A stretch of 64,000 nucleotides of DNA from assembly GCA_947561715.1 (NCBI GenBank), contig OX387202.1, forward strand, positions 9,065,001 through 9,129,000. The letters run 5' to 3'. Positions 24,886 through 36,287 of the stretch are shown piece after piece. Below the pieces are notes generated by a model. It had not been told where the DNA came from and did not search any database. It worked only from the letters and a program-made list of their open reading frames with translations. The translations under genes were made by a program, and so were the position numbers. Within the stretch, counting starts at the first letter, position 1; the number at the start of each line of letters is the position of its first letter. The stretch comes from Ascidia mentula. Lineage: Eukaryota; Chordata; Ascidiacea; Phlebobranchia; Ascidiidae.

Positions 24886-25100
24886 CCCTTTAGAGCCCCA
24901 GGGGTCACCGGTAACCCCATGAATTTAAAGAACCAGACAAGAAAGGTTTCTGATTTTTCATTTTTATGTACCTGAAGCCCAGAGTCCCCCCTTTGCCCTG
25001 ATCTACATAAAATTTTAAAGCCTGTAGATGTTGACTGACACAGAAAGCATTTTTGACTGACACAGAAAGCACACCGGAAGAAAACGCGAAAGTGCTTTAT

Positions 25101-25281
25101 TACATACATTGTCTTTATATCTTGTACATACGTGTATGTGTTGTTGACGCATGAACAGTATATAAGCTTGTGACTAATGGAGTCACTTGAAAAGGATTCA
25201 ACGTTCATTGTAGGTTTTCATTCTATGTTTGAGTGGCTACAGTGTGGCACTGTGATAACTGCCATTAAAAAAGTCGTAACA
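25101..25281. mobile_element. 181-bp insertion flanked by CTTTAT duplicates
   Basis: Relative to the other piggyBac-like copies, 181 bp are inserted between two CTTTAT words (25095-25100 and 25282-25287). The insert has a TATA-like word (gtatataagc). Its class is unknown; a solo LTR or small MITE is possible. The same insert sits in the duplicate copy at about 52657-52837. Confidence 0.45.
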
Positions 25282-26820
25282 CTTTATAAGCTACATCTAC
25301 ATATGTAAAAAATACCATTCAATTGGTGAACAATTTGCAAATAAAGTTGGTAATCCTTTAGCTAAGGCCTTGTATAGTATCTATAAAAAAAGTTAGGTAT
25401 TCGTAGCACGTATTTTCAAGAAACGGCACACCTTATAATTTCATGGGGTCGTGTATATGACATAGGGCATTGGTGACAATTACGATGAATTTTTTTGAAT
25501 CATGCTTAAGCTTTTTAATTATTATTATTACATAACAGCATCACATGATACTAGAAATAATACGTGCATCATCTATTATCTCGATTTCGGGTCAGGTTTT
25601 TGTTTTGTGCACGGTAATATAGCTATTTGTGTTTATTCAAATTTTATTGGTATAAATAATCATTAAACAGCAAAAGTTTTCAACTATCGCTGTAACAACT
25701 TTCATTCAGGTTGTTACTTGTACTACTAAAGAAATGCATAGCTTCACTAGTTCCAAAAAAATAAGAAAGTTAATTTTTTTCATTGGTTATCCGCCAGAGC
25801 CCATTATGTACGCGTGAAGCTTTCTGCAACACCACGTACAAAGGTTGCTGGACTATAAAACACAGCTCGTTTTCTACTACTCCCGTTTTAGTATCTGCGT
25901 GGATTGATTCGTAAACCGTGTATGTTGGTCTGGACATGTTGATGCAGCCAGTCATTTAGTACAGCACTATTGATACACAATGAAGTCATGTACTCGGTGA
26001 GTATATCTTGATAGCGTTGATGATATTTTTCTAACAAGTCTTAGACCCAAAACCACTTTTATCCCAAAACCCCAAAATGGAAAAACATCTTTCACAAAAA
26101 TATCACAACATGGGTTTCCAAAGAAAGAAATTGTGACGAAATTAACCGAATTAAATCAATTAAAACCTTCGTTGTAAATGTTGCCTGAACTTCTACATTT
26201 TGCGAATGCGCTGACATCTTATACCTACTGCGCTCTGAGAAACTTTCGAGGCAACAACAAATTATTGACGTATAAAAAGCAAAAAGTTATCCGTCTTTTT
26301 CTGAAAGGGTATCGCTTGGTTAGCGGCCCACTATATTCCTTGTGTTCATTCATCCGTGAGTTTTTCCCACAGACGCTTTGCAGCGGATCTTACTTTGGGT
26401 AGCTCTGTGCCTATTCAAGCGAATAGAGAACAAATTCTTTGTGTACTTGGCGATCTACATATTACTACAAAGAGTTTGTGGACTTAAACCCACGGCCGTG
26501 TGAACTCATCTGGGCAGCAGTATTTCCAAAAACACTACGTACTTCGCCAAAAGAATTTGGACTGCAAGTCAATGCTTTGACTGTTTACTGCAGATGACCA
26601 ACAATACTAAATAAACTGTGCCACTACATACAGCAAGCCAATTAAACTCAGCATTTGGACACAGGCCAATCGGCACCTTGCGGTCATTACGCTCTGTGTG
26701 CGGTCATAGTAACCATGAGTCCCTGATTCACGCGACCACCGTCCTATGTTCTATGCACAATCAAGCTGTGTCAGCAATTAACATGTCGCGATTATGGGAT
26801 TTATGTGGCTTCGAATAAAA

Positions 26821-27569
26821 CAGTGTTTCTCAAACTTTTTTTTGCCCCGCCCCCAAAACACCTTAGTCATTTAACAACGCCAAACAGAACATCCAAAACA
26901 CATAACGAATTTATTTGTTGCTTGTCAATTAATGCGACGGGTGAGGTTGGTGGTATGACACCAATTTCGTTTGATTTCTAATATTCCAATACCAAACCTT
27001 AGTTAAAAAGAAGTAAACCATACCATCAAAAAGTCTCATTTGAATATTTAGCCTTTTTTGATGACACATTGTGGCATAAATAAAATTCGTTGTGACGTTA
27101 AACTTCTAGTTCAGCATGCGAGAAATGCCCTTTCTGAAGTAGCATGAATCATACAAAGATTGGACTGAATCATTTGGGCCAGTGATTTCCAACCTTTTTA
27201 TGGTGGCGTACCACTTGGAGGTAAAACAATTCCGTCGTGTACCACCTTATTGGGAGTAACAAAGTAACCTAGGGGATAACCTATCAAAAATTTCATCAGT
27301 TACGATTTTTTAAATTCAAACTATACGCAAACTACGGAAAGGTGCTCACGTACCACCTGGAATGCGGTCGCGTACTACTAGTGGTACGCGTACCACCGGT
27401 TGGGAAACACTGACTTACACTACAAGAGAAAATTTTCCCTGTCACCAAGCGCCCACCAATCGGTCATTTCCTTTCTAACGCCCCTCTATCGCCCATTCGG
27501 TCTCCAGCGCCCCCCGTACGATTGCAAACGCCCCCAGGGGGGCGCTGGCGCCAACTTTGTGAACCACAG
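26821..27569. mobile_element. hAT-like element with near-perfect 8-bp target duplication
   Basis: The left end is CAGTGTTTCTCAAACTTT and the reverse complement of the right end is CTGTGGTTCACAAAGTT. Flanks are gaataaaa (26813-26820) and gtataaaa (27570-27577), 7 of 8 identical. The uninterrupted G-module copies read gtataaaa at this place, so the empty site is known. Subterminal zones are rich in runs of GCCCC. No transposase was recognised. Confidence 0.82.
27180..27412. mobile_element. Inner hAT-like MITE
   Basis: A second inverted-repeat pair lies inside the previous element. The left end starts CAGTGATTTCCAACC and the reverse complement of the right end starts CAGTGTTTCCCAACC. Both continue into a GGTGG-GTACCAC subterminal word. 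No matching target duplication was seen (atttgggc versus acttacac), so this may be a diverged nested element. Confidence 0.55.
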
Positions 27570-28736
27570 GTATAAAACATGCGTAGCCCAGTATGTTGGG
27601 TAGACAAAGTATGTGATCTCCACCCGTTGGAATACGCACAGAGTTACTTTGAATAAGTTTAAGTGCTTGCTAGACACCGATGCAAAAACACTTTGCAATC
27701 ACTTCCCAATTCAGCACTGTCACGCTTTCTGGAAAAAGCTCACGCTACAAAATAACTTTCATTCAGGTTGTTACTTGTACTACCAAAGAAATGCATAGCT
27801 TCACTGATTCCAAAAAAATAAGAAAGTTAATTTTTTTCATTGGTCATCCGCCAGAGCCCATGGATGACAGGTGACCCCACCAGAAAATGGGGGTTAACGG
27901 TCAAACATCTAATAATTTTTTTATGAAATGTGTTATTGGACCAAACAACGCAACAAAACGCTGCACATTAATATTTTTCTGTTTATACCCTTGGGCTCTA
28001 AAGGATTAAATTGCTTGGGCTGATTTTGTTTCGTTTCTTTTTGTTGTGATTTGTCGTTTTTCGCAAGGATTTTAAAATAATCTGTTTTCTATTTTGCCAC
28101 AACACAGAAACCCTAGATTTCGTAATTGGAAAACTACTGCACCCGATTCCTGATAGGATTGGTAACAAGCCAAGTGCTCACTGAGGGAAAATTTTAATTG
28201 AATTTGGTTTTGTTTCATATCATTGCTTTTAATAAACCTTTAATTGTAGACAGCTGAAAACGATTTGCCAGAAAAAGGATTTTATGGAATGTTTCAAGGT
28301 TTACAACACTTCTGAACCACAGCAAAAAGATTGAAAACCAAGATTTTCGATAAATATCTCGCAATTTGCAGTGGGTGGGAAAACTTCCTTAATTAAAGCA
28401 GATTTGTCATATAACAAAAAGTCTTGTTAAATGGGAAACGAAAAGCGTTGCGACGTGGCACCAACAGAAGGAATATTATTTTAAATTTATTTTATGCTTG
28501 ACCGCCACAACTTAAAAGACGCCCGGCATTGTTTTGGGAGGGTGCGCCAGGAGTCAATAGTTACGAACGATACAGACGGTTGGCCGACAAAAGCTTTACA
28601 CTTACTATGTTTGCCATCGACTTGGAAGTCAACCAAGCAACAAATGAATGACATTCGGTGATAAGTAAAATAAACTTGGCCCAAAATAAAACTCAACATG
28701 ATACACAAAATTCACGTATCAATGAACGAAACTTAC

Positions 28737-28830
28737 CAGACTTGTTGCTTTGCCAAACCACATATATAATACCGAACAGGATTAACAACGATCCAAAAAC
28801 AAATCTTAAGTCTTTTCTTAACATCTGCAT
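28737..28830 (-). CDS. METTL24-like exon 1 copy A (candidate first exon of M1)
   Basis: This 94-nt exon starts with ATG at 28828-28830 and ends with a consensus donor TCTG|GTAAGT. It encodes MQMLRKDLRFVFG and continues to WQSNKS, matching exon 1 of gene M2 (MSLFRTNLRLSFG to WQCNKT) in length, phase and pattern. A basic start followed by about 17 hydrophobic residues is a type II signal anchor of the kind found in this family. A TATA-like TATATAAG lies upstream at 28847-28854. It is on the same strand as M1 and 10.9 kb upstream of M1 exon 2, so it could be that gene's first exon. It could also be an orphan carried by the repeats, since four further copies exist at 37342, 44767, 50212 and 56300. 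Confidence 0.6.
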
Positions 28831-29489
28831 TTTTCGCAGTAACTTGCTTATATATGCTGATCACTGAACAAGTAAAGATTAGTTGTAATTAACATGAAGA
28901 CTTTTCCGTTTGGTGCTGCATAAATTCGACATCACCAAACCTGATAACAAAGATTGGGGCGACAAACCTACAAGTAAAATTATTTATGTGCGCGTGAAGC
29001 TTTCTGCAACACCACGTACAAAGGTTGCTCGACTAAAAAACACAGCTCGTTTCCTACTACTCCCGTTTTAGTATCTGCGTGGATTGATTTGTAAACCGTG
29101 CATGTTGGTCTGGACATGTTAATGCAGTCAGTCATTTAGTACAGCACTATTGATATACAGTAAAGTCATGTACTCGGTGAGTATATCTTGGTAGCGTTGA
29201 TGATATTTTTCTAAAAAGTCTTACACCCAAACCACTTTAATCCCAAAACCCCAAAATGGAAACACACCGTTTACAAAAATATCACAACATGGGTTTCCAA
29301 AGAAAGAAATTGTAACGAAATAAACCGAATTAAATCAATTAAAACCTTTGTTGTAAATGTTGCCTGAACTTCTATATTTTGCGAATGCGCTGACATCTTA
29401 CCTACTGCGCTCTGAGAAACTTTCGAGGCAACAACAAATTATCGACGTTCAAAAGGAAAATCTGCCTTTCTCTAAAAAGGTAACGCTTG

Positions 29490-29990
29490 GTTAGCGTTCT
29501 ACCATATATTCCTTTTGTACCTCTAACGACACAATCAAAGCTGTGGCGACAACTAACATGTCGCGATTATGGGATTTATGTGGCTTCGCATAAAACATGC
29601 GGACCCCAGTATGTTGGGTAGACAAAAAATATGGTCTCCACCTGTTGGAAAAAGCACAGAGTTACCTTGAATACGTTTAAGTGCTTGCTAGACTCTGATG
29701 CAACAACACTTGGGCGATCACTTCCCAATTCAGCACTCTCACGCTTCCCGAAAAAAGCCCACGCTACAAAGTAGCTGTAGCGTGATGAAATTTTTTATAG
29801 TTGAAAAACGTAATTGATTTAAATGCAAGCTTGATTCTAGTTCGATGCCAAATTATCTAACTGAATACCAGTAGAACTGCGTTTCTATTTTGTATGATAC
29901 CAAAAGTGTTGAAACGCCCCCTCCCCTGTTACGACTCATTTATCGGTAAAACAGCCTAAAATTGCAATTCAAACACAAAGTTTAACCTTT
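29490..29990 (+). repeat. Module G copy beside a piggyBac-like end
   Basis: Shortened forward copy of module G. It forms the left arm of a large imperfect inverted repeat whose right arm is the reverse G copy beginning at 31225. The CACGCTACA hairpin word occurs near 29760. Confidence 0.6.
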
Positions 29991-29992
29991 AA

Positions 29993-31220
29993 CCCTTTAG
30001 AGCCCCAGGCGTCACCGGTGACCCCATGAATTTAAAGATCCAGACAAGAAAGGTTTCTGATTATTAAATTTTTTATAACCTGAAACTATATGGGTCGGGC
30101 GCTTGACCAATGCAAACCAAGTGAAGAGTGCGCGATCTCGGACCAAGTGAAGTGTGCGCGATTCAACATACGTGAAGAGTGCCAGATCCCTAATAAGTGA
30201 AGAGTGATAGCATTCACGGGCTGGACTCTACTACCTCGAAACTATAGAAGGCCTTAGCTAAAGGATTACCAACTTTATTTGCAAATTGTTCACCAATTGA
30301 CTGATATTTTTTACATATATAGATGTAGCTTATGAAGCACTTTTGCGTTTCCTTCCGGTGTTTTTTTTTTTTTTGCTCAGTGACATTTATTTTACACAAT
30401 TACGCTACCACAATACACATAAGAAGCAGAGCCAAAGGGAGCATAGCGAAAAGTTAAATAAACACGACAAATTACGTTGAGTACTTTAGACAGTATGCGA
30501 CCATTTACTTTTATGCAAATATAAAGTATTTCTTTTTTTTGCTAGGTTAAATTCACAGTTACGTAGATTCTTCAAAAAAAGCACAAATTTCGTTAAGGTC
30601 GGGTTCGTTTCCGCGTATTTGCTACTGTAAATCACATATCTGGCGCATAACAACGCACAATTCATAAAAAGTTGACTTGGCAAATCAGAATGCATTCCAA
30701 AAAGTTTTTCTGCATCTGTTAAAATTAAATTTTGTCTTATTCTAGCACTTAAATATGAAATTACCTCCTCCCAGTATACATTTACAATGGGGCATGAACA
30801 AAAAAGATGACACACAGTTTCCACTTGCTTCTTGCAGAAAACGCACATGTTACTAATTACTTTCCCAAAAGAATGTAGTTGTTTGTTGGTTGTAACGGCA
30901 TTGAGATTTAATTTAATTTGGAAGCTTCTTAATTTGGTTTCTATGGTTGATTTGTAGACGTTCTTGTAAACAAGGGGCCATGGGGTGTCTTCCCCTAACC
31001 TTTTGTCCCAGATGTCTTGTGCGTTTCCTTCCGGTGTGCTAGCTGTGTCAGTAAAAAATTCGTTATTGCGACATATACCGGCTTTAAAATTTTATGTAGA
31101 TCAGGGCAAAGGGGGTAAAAGGGGGGGTTTCAGGTTATAAAAAATTTAATAATCAGAAACCTTTCTTGTCTGGATCTTTAAATTCATGGGGTCACCGGTG
31201 ACCCCTGGGACTCCAAAGGG
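29993..31220. mobile_element. Inverted pair of piggyBac-like left ends enclosing a LINE
   Basis: Both sides show the same left-end sequence (TTAA, then CCCTTT, then a GTCACCGGTGACCCC palindrome and ATGAATTTAAAG), facing each other. The homology continues outward beyond TTAA into module G, so this is part of a longer inverted duplication rather than one simple element. The centre contains the piggyBac-like interior interrupted by the truncated LINE at 30361-31019. Confidence 0.65.
30361..31019 (-). mobile_element. 5'-truncated L1/Tx1-type LINE with target duplication
   Basis: The 3' end has AATAAA and a 14-base A tail (read on the reverse strand). A 17-bp direct repeat TGCGTTTCCTTCCGGTG flanks it at 30344-30360 and 31020-31036. 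It encodes the C-terminal part of the LINE ORF2 (from WDKRLGEDTPWPLVYKNVY), including the zinc-binding motif CVFCKKQVETVCHLFCSC of the zf-RVT type seen in Tx1-like elements. It sits inside a piggyBac-like element at the site cacaccggaagg. The uninterrupted site is seen at 25068-25090. Confidence 0.85.
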
Positions 31221-33197
31221 TTAAAGGTTAAACTTTGTGTTTGAATTGCAATTTTAGGCTGTTTTACCGATAAAAGAGTCGAAGATTGTACTGAGACACA
31301 AGAATGGTGGTTCTCATAAGCTAATGTGATCACAAAAGGCACACGCTTGATAGAACGTGATTGGTATTGTCTGAACGGGCAGGTACCGATCGATTTTGTC
31401 GTTGACGAGTTTTGTTGCCGTTAAGAAAACAGCAACGATATGCTGACTGCGTAACAGGGGAGGGGGATATTTCAACACTTTTGGTATCATACAAAATAGA
31501 AACGCAGTTCTACTGGTATTCGCTTAGACAGTTTGGCATCGAACTAGAATCAAGCTTGCATTTAAATCAATTACGTTTTTCAACTATAAAAAAATTCATC
31601 ACGCTATAGCTATTTTGTAGCGTGGGCTTTTTCCGGGAAGCGTGACAGTGCAGAATTGGGAAGTGATTGCCCAAGTGTTGTTGCATCAGAGTCTAGCAAG
31701 CACTTAAAAGTTATTCAAGGTAACTCTGTGCTTTTTCCAACGGGTGTAGAACATATTCTTTGTCTACCCAACATACTGGGCTCCGCATGTTTTGTACGAA
31801 TCCACATAAATCCTATAATCGCGAAATGTTAGTTGCTGCCACAGCTTGATTGTGCCGTTGAAGGTACATATAGGACTGTGGTCGCGTGAATCATGGACTC
31901 ATGGTTACCATGACCGCACACAGAGCGTAATGACCGAAAGGTGCCGATTGGCCTGTGTCCGAATGCTGGGTTTAATTGGCTTGCTGTATGTATAGTGGTA
32001 CAGTTTATTTAGTATTGTTGGTCATCTGCAGTATAAACAATGAAAGCATTGACTTGCAGGCCAAATTCTTTTGGCGAAGAACGTGGTGTTTTTGGAAATA
32101 CTCCTGCCCAGATGAGTTTGCACGGCCGTGGGTTTAAGTCCACTAACTCTTCGTGGTTAATATGTACATCGCCAAGTACACAAAAAATTTGTTCTCTATT
32201 CACTTGAATAGGCACAGAGCTACCCAAAGTAAGATCCGCTGCAGAGCGTCTGTGTTAAAAACTCATTCTTGAGAGCTTTTCGGTGTTGCGCCTTGCTGGT
32301 CTTGTGATATCGAGAATAGATTTGCGCGTTGGGTCAGCTGTCGACGGTCTGTATCTTTACGGGCCAAAACCACCCTAATATCTTTAGGCATGTGCTGCTG
32401 AAATAAGAACTAAAAGAAAGTGGTCCTCAGCAGGACAAACTTCTCGATCATGTAAACAAGATCCGCGGAAGAGGCTTGCAGGTCATCGTTGAGTGCGGTC
32501 CGAACACCAAGTAACACCCACGATAACTCATCCAACCAATTGGAGTCAGTTAGACGCGCCATTACCGCGCTCTTTAAATGGCGTTTAAAGCGCTCCACCA
32601 GGTCGTTCGCTTGTGGGTGAAAAGCTGTCGTGCGGTGAAGACAGATACCCAGCAGTTACTGGGTTCCGCATGTTTTATACGAACCCACATAAATCCTAAA
32701 ATCGCGACATGTTAGTTGCTGCCACAGCTTGATTGTGCCGTTGAAGGTACATATAGAACGGTGGTCGCGTGAATCATGGACTCACGGTTACCATGACGGC
32801 ACACAGAGCGTGATGGCCGCAAGGTGCCGATTGGCCGGTGTCCAAATGCTGGGTTTAATTGGCTTTCTGTATGTAGTGGCGCAGAGCTACCCAGAATAAG
32901 ATCCGCTGCAAAGCGTCTGTGGTAAAAAATCACGGATGAATGAATACAAGGAATATGGTGGGCCGCTAACCAAGCGATACCCTTTGGCGTATAGAATGGC
33001 GATGGAAGCGCTCCACCAGGCCGTTCGATTGTGGGTAAAAAGCTGTCGTGCGGTGAAGACAGATACCCAGCAGTTGACCTCTAGTTATCCACAGTTGGGA
33101 CGTGAACTGAGGGCCACGTTCTGGCGAAACGTGACTGGGAATGCCGAACCTCGCAACCCAATGAAAAACAAAAGCACGTGCACAAGTGATGGTGGTG
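31104..33197 (-). repeat. Tandem duplication of about 2.23 kb, unit 1
   Basis: This unit matches 33338-35432 almost base for base (offset 2234-2235). It consists, in reverse orientation, of a piggyBac-like left end, module G, and two integrase-side fragments of the Gypsy family (about 32402-32640 and 32966-33208). The duplicate region at 58668-62996 has the same doubled structure, so the tandem event came before the large duplication. Confidence 0.88.
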
Positions 33198-33208
33198 GTC
33201 AACGACAA
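32402..33208 (-). mobile_element. Ty3/Gypsy integrase fragments, fossil
   Basis: Two separate fragments of the integrase end of the Gypsy family, in reverse orientation, each joined to module G sequence. They are incomplete and broken. The same two types recur in the next tandem unit and in the duplicated block. Confidence 0.75.
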
Positions 33209-33337
33209 AATTGATTGGTACCTGCCCGTTCAGACAATACCAATCACGTTCTATCAAGCGTGTGACTTTTGTGATCACATTAGCTTATGAGAACCACCAT
33301 TCTTGTGTCTCAGTACAATCTTCGACTCTTTATGCAC
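33198..33337 (+). repeat. Short forward piece of module G between tandem units
   Basis: It carries the module G stretch with tcagacaataccaatcacg and cagtacaatcttcgactc in forward orientation. It forms a small inverted pair with the reverse copies on either side, marking the tandem junction. Confidence 0.6.
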
Positions 33338-35432
33338 AAGTGAAGGGGGTAAAAGGGGAGGTTTCAGGTTATAAAAAATTTAATAATCAGAAACCTTTCT
33401 TGTCTGGATCTTTAAATTCATGGGGTCACCGGTGACCCCTGGGGCTCTAAAGGGTTAAAGGTTAAACTTTGTGTTTGAATTGCAATTTTAGGCTGTTTTA
33501 CCGATAAAAGAGTCGAAGATTGTACTGAGACACAAGAATGGTGGTTCTCATAAGCTAATGTGATCACAAAAGTCACACGCTTGATAGAACGTGATTGGTA
33601 TTGTCTGAACGGGGAGGTACCGATCGATTTTGTCGTTGACGAGTTTTGTTGCCGTTAAGAAAACAGCAACGATATGCTGACTGCGTAACAGGGAAGGGGG
33701 ATGTTTCAACACTTTTGGTATCATACAAAATAGAAACGCAGTTCTACTGGTATTCACTTAGACAGTTTGGCATCGAACTAGAATCAAGCTTGCATTTAAA
33801 TCAATTACGTTTTTCAACTATAAAAAAATTCATCACGCTACAGCTATTTTGTAGCGTGGGCTTTCTCCGGGAAGCGTGACAGTGCTGAATTGGGAAGTGA
33901 TTGCCCAAGTGTTGTTGCATCAGAGTCTAGCAAGCACTTAAAAGTTATTCAAGGTAACTCTGTGCTTTTTCCAACGGGTGGAGACCATATTCTTTGTCTA
34001 CCTAACATACTGGGCTCCGCATGTTTTGTACGAATCCACATAAATCCTATAATCGCGAAATGTTAGTTGCTGCCACAGCTTGATTGTGCCGTTGAAGGTA
34101 CATATAGGACGGTGGTCGCGTGAATCATGGACTCATGGTTACCATGACCGCACACAGAGCGTAATGACCGAAAGGTGCCGATGGGCCTGTGTCCGAATGC
34201 TGGGTTTAATTGGCTTGCTGTATGTATAGTGGTACAGTTTATTTAGTATTGTTGGTCATCTGCAGTATAAACAATGAAAGCATTGACTTGCAGGCCAAAT
34301 TCTTTTGGCGAAGAACGTGGTGTTTTTGGAAATACTCCTGCCCAGATGAGTTCACACGGTCGTGGGTTTAAGTCCACTAACTCTTCGTGGTTAATATGTA
34401 CATCGCCAAGTACACAAAAAATTTGTTCTTTATTCACTTGAATAGGCACAGAGCTACCCAAAGTAAGATCCGCTGCAGAGCGTCTGTGTTAAAAACTCAT
34501 TCTTGAGAGCTTTTCGGTGTTGCGCCTTGCTGGTCTTGTGATATCGAGAATAGATTTGCGCGTTGGGTCAGCTGTCGACGGTCTGTATCTTCACGGGCCA
34601 AAACCACCCTAATATCTTTAGGCATGTGCTGCTGAAATAAGAACTAAAAGAAAGTGGTCCTCAGCAGGACAAACTTCTCGATCATGTAAACAAGATCCGC
34701 GGAAGAGGCTTGCAGGTCATCGTTGAGTGCGGTCCGAACACCAAGTAACACCCACGATAACTCATCCAACCAATTGGAGTCAGTTAGACGCGCCATTACC
34801 GCGCTCTTTAAATGGCGTTTAAAGCGCTCCACCAGGTCGTTCGCTTGTGGGTATAAAGCTGTCGTGCGGTGAAGACAGATCCCAGCAGTTACTGGGTTCC
34901 GCATGTTTTATACGAACCCACACATAAATCCCAAAATCGCGACATGTTAGTTGCTGTCACAGCTTGATTGTGCCGTTGAAGGTACTTATAGAACGGTGGT
35001 CGCGTGAATCATGGACTCACGGTTACCATGACGGCACACAGAGCGTGATGGCCGCAAGGTGCCGATTGGCCGGTGTCCAAATGCTGGGTTTAATTGGCTT
35101 TCTGTATGTAGTGGCGCAGAGCTACCCAGAATAAGATCCGCTGCAAAGCGTCTGTGGCAAAAAATTACGGATGAATGAATACAAGGAATATGGTGGGCCG
35201 CTAACCAAGCGATACCCTTTGGCGTATAGAATGGCGATGGAAGCGCTCCACCAGGCCGTTCGATTGTGGGTAAAAAGCTGTCGTGCGGTGAAGACAGATA
35301 CCCAGCAGTTGACCTCTAGTTATCCACAGTTGGGACGTGAACTGAGGGCCACGTTCTGGCGAAACGTGACTGGGAATGCCGAACCTCGCAACCCAATGAA
35401 AAACAAAAGCACGTGCACAAGTGATGGTGGTG
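33338..35432 (-). repeat. Tandem duplication of about 2.23 kb, unit 2
   Basis: Second unit, nearly identical to 31104-33197. Beyond its end the sequence continues into a longer reverse Gypsy segment that unit 1 lacks, so unit 1 was probably copied from unit 2. Confidence 0.88.
33834..33858. other. Perfect 9-bp hairpin in module G
   Basis: CACGCTACA and TGTAGCGTG form a perfect stem around a 7-base loop (gctattt). The stem is found, sometimes with one mismatch, in other G copies, for example near 31606 and 61399. The function is unknown. Confidence 0.6.
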
Positions 35433-36287
35433 GCGTCATCGATTGGTATCGCTTCCGGCCATCGGATGAAGCGGTCAACCACAGTTAATAAATACCTTTG
35501 ACCTCGACAAGGTGGAAGAGGACCAACCATATTAATGTTTTATGTGTTGAAAACGAGATGTCGAAGGGCTGTATTAGGCAAGTGGAGCCGAACGTGCTGC
35601 TGAACCTTGGCGCGCTGGCAAGCTACACATTGGTTGGCCCACAACGCTACTTGCTTCTTTGACCCATACCTAACAAATTTGGAGGCAACAAGGTTCTTCG
35701 TGGTGCGAATGGACAGGTTGGACAACCCGTAAACGGCATCGAACACCCTCTTTTGCCAGGACGAGGGAACGACGGGCCGAGGTCTTCAAAGGGATGTGTC
35801 ACACAGCAGCGTGGTTCCTGAATTGCCAACCGGGACATCTTGCTGACACAGCCCGGTAATTGCTGTGTGATAAGACTGCACTTCATCAGTTTGCTGCGCG
35901 CGTGCCAGAGCCTCACTATCAAGTCGAACAGAGGCACCCGTAGGGCACTCAAGAGAGACCTGGAAAGTGCGTCCGCGACAGCATTCGACTTGCCGCTAAT
36001 GTGCCGGACATCGGTAATGAACTCTGAAATAGAAGAAAGTTGACGTTACTGACGAACAGACCAAGGGTCGGCAGTCTTCTTAAATGTCGCGGTCAAAGGC
36101 GCAGTACTTCGTTCCCGACTCTCAACTGACGGCTGAAGAAAGCAAGAGGGGCCCAATGACCTTCGGAAAATTGTTCAAGGACCGCACCCACAGCGTTCGC
36201 AGAGGCACCTGTCGTGAGTGCGATGCAGGCTTGCCACTGCGGATGATAATTTTTTTCATTGTATATCTTATTGGTATAAATAATCAT
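34644..36287 (-). mobile_element. Ty3/Gypsy fossil copy, RNase H to integrase part
   Basis: Reverse-orientation fossil of the same Gypsy family as 20653-23690. Recognisable parts are an RT/RNase H segment (about 36093-36287), the connector before integrase (about 35647-35952), the zinc-binding region (about 35540-35746), the integrase core (about 35201-35530) and a further integrase-side fragment (34644-34904). It is truncated and broken in several places. Confidence 0.82.

Larger units (their letters stand above)
24886..28005. mobile_element. piggyBac-like element PB1, with nested insertions
   Basis: The left end is TTAA followed by CCCTTTAGAGCCCCAGGGG. The right end is CCCTTGGGCTCTAAAGGA followed by TTAA. 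The TTAA target plus a CCCTTT start is the hallmark of the piggyBac superfamily. No transposase was recognised, so it is non-autonomous. By comparison with other copies the element itself is about 1 kb. The extra length comes from a 181-bp insert at 25101-25281, a duplicated internal stretch (about 25695-25800 and 27741-27860), a G-module piece and a hAT-like element. Confidence 0.72.

Noticed and set aside
31412-31609. Recurring 65-77-residue frames starting MLPLRKQQRYADCV
   Set aside because: They recur only because module G is duplicated. They lie antisense to the Gypsy direction and match no family.
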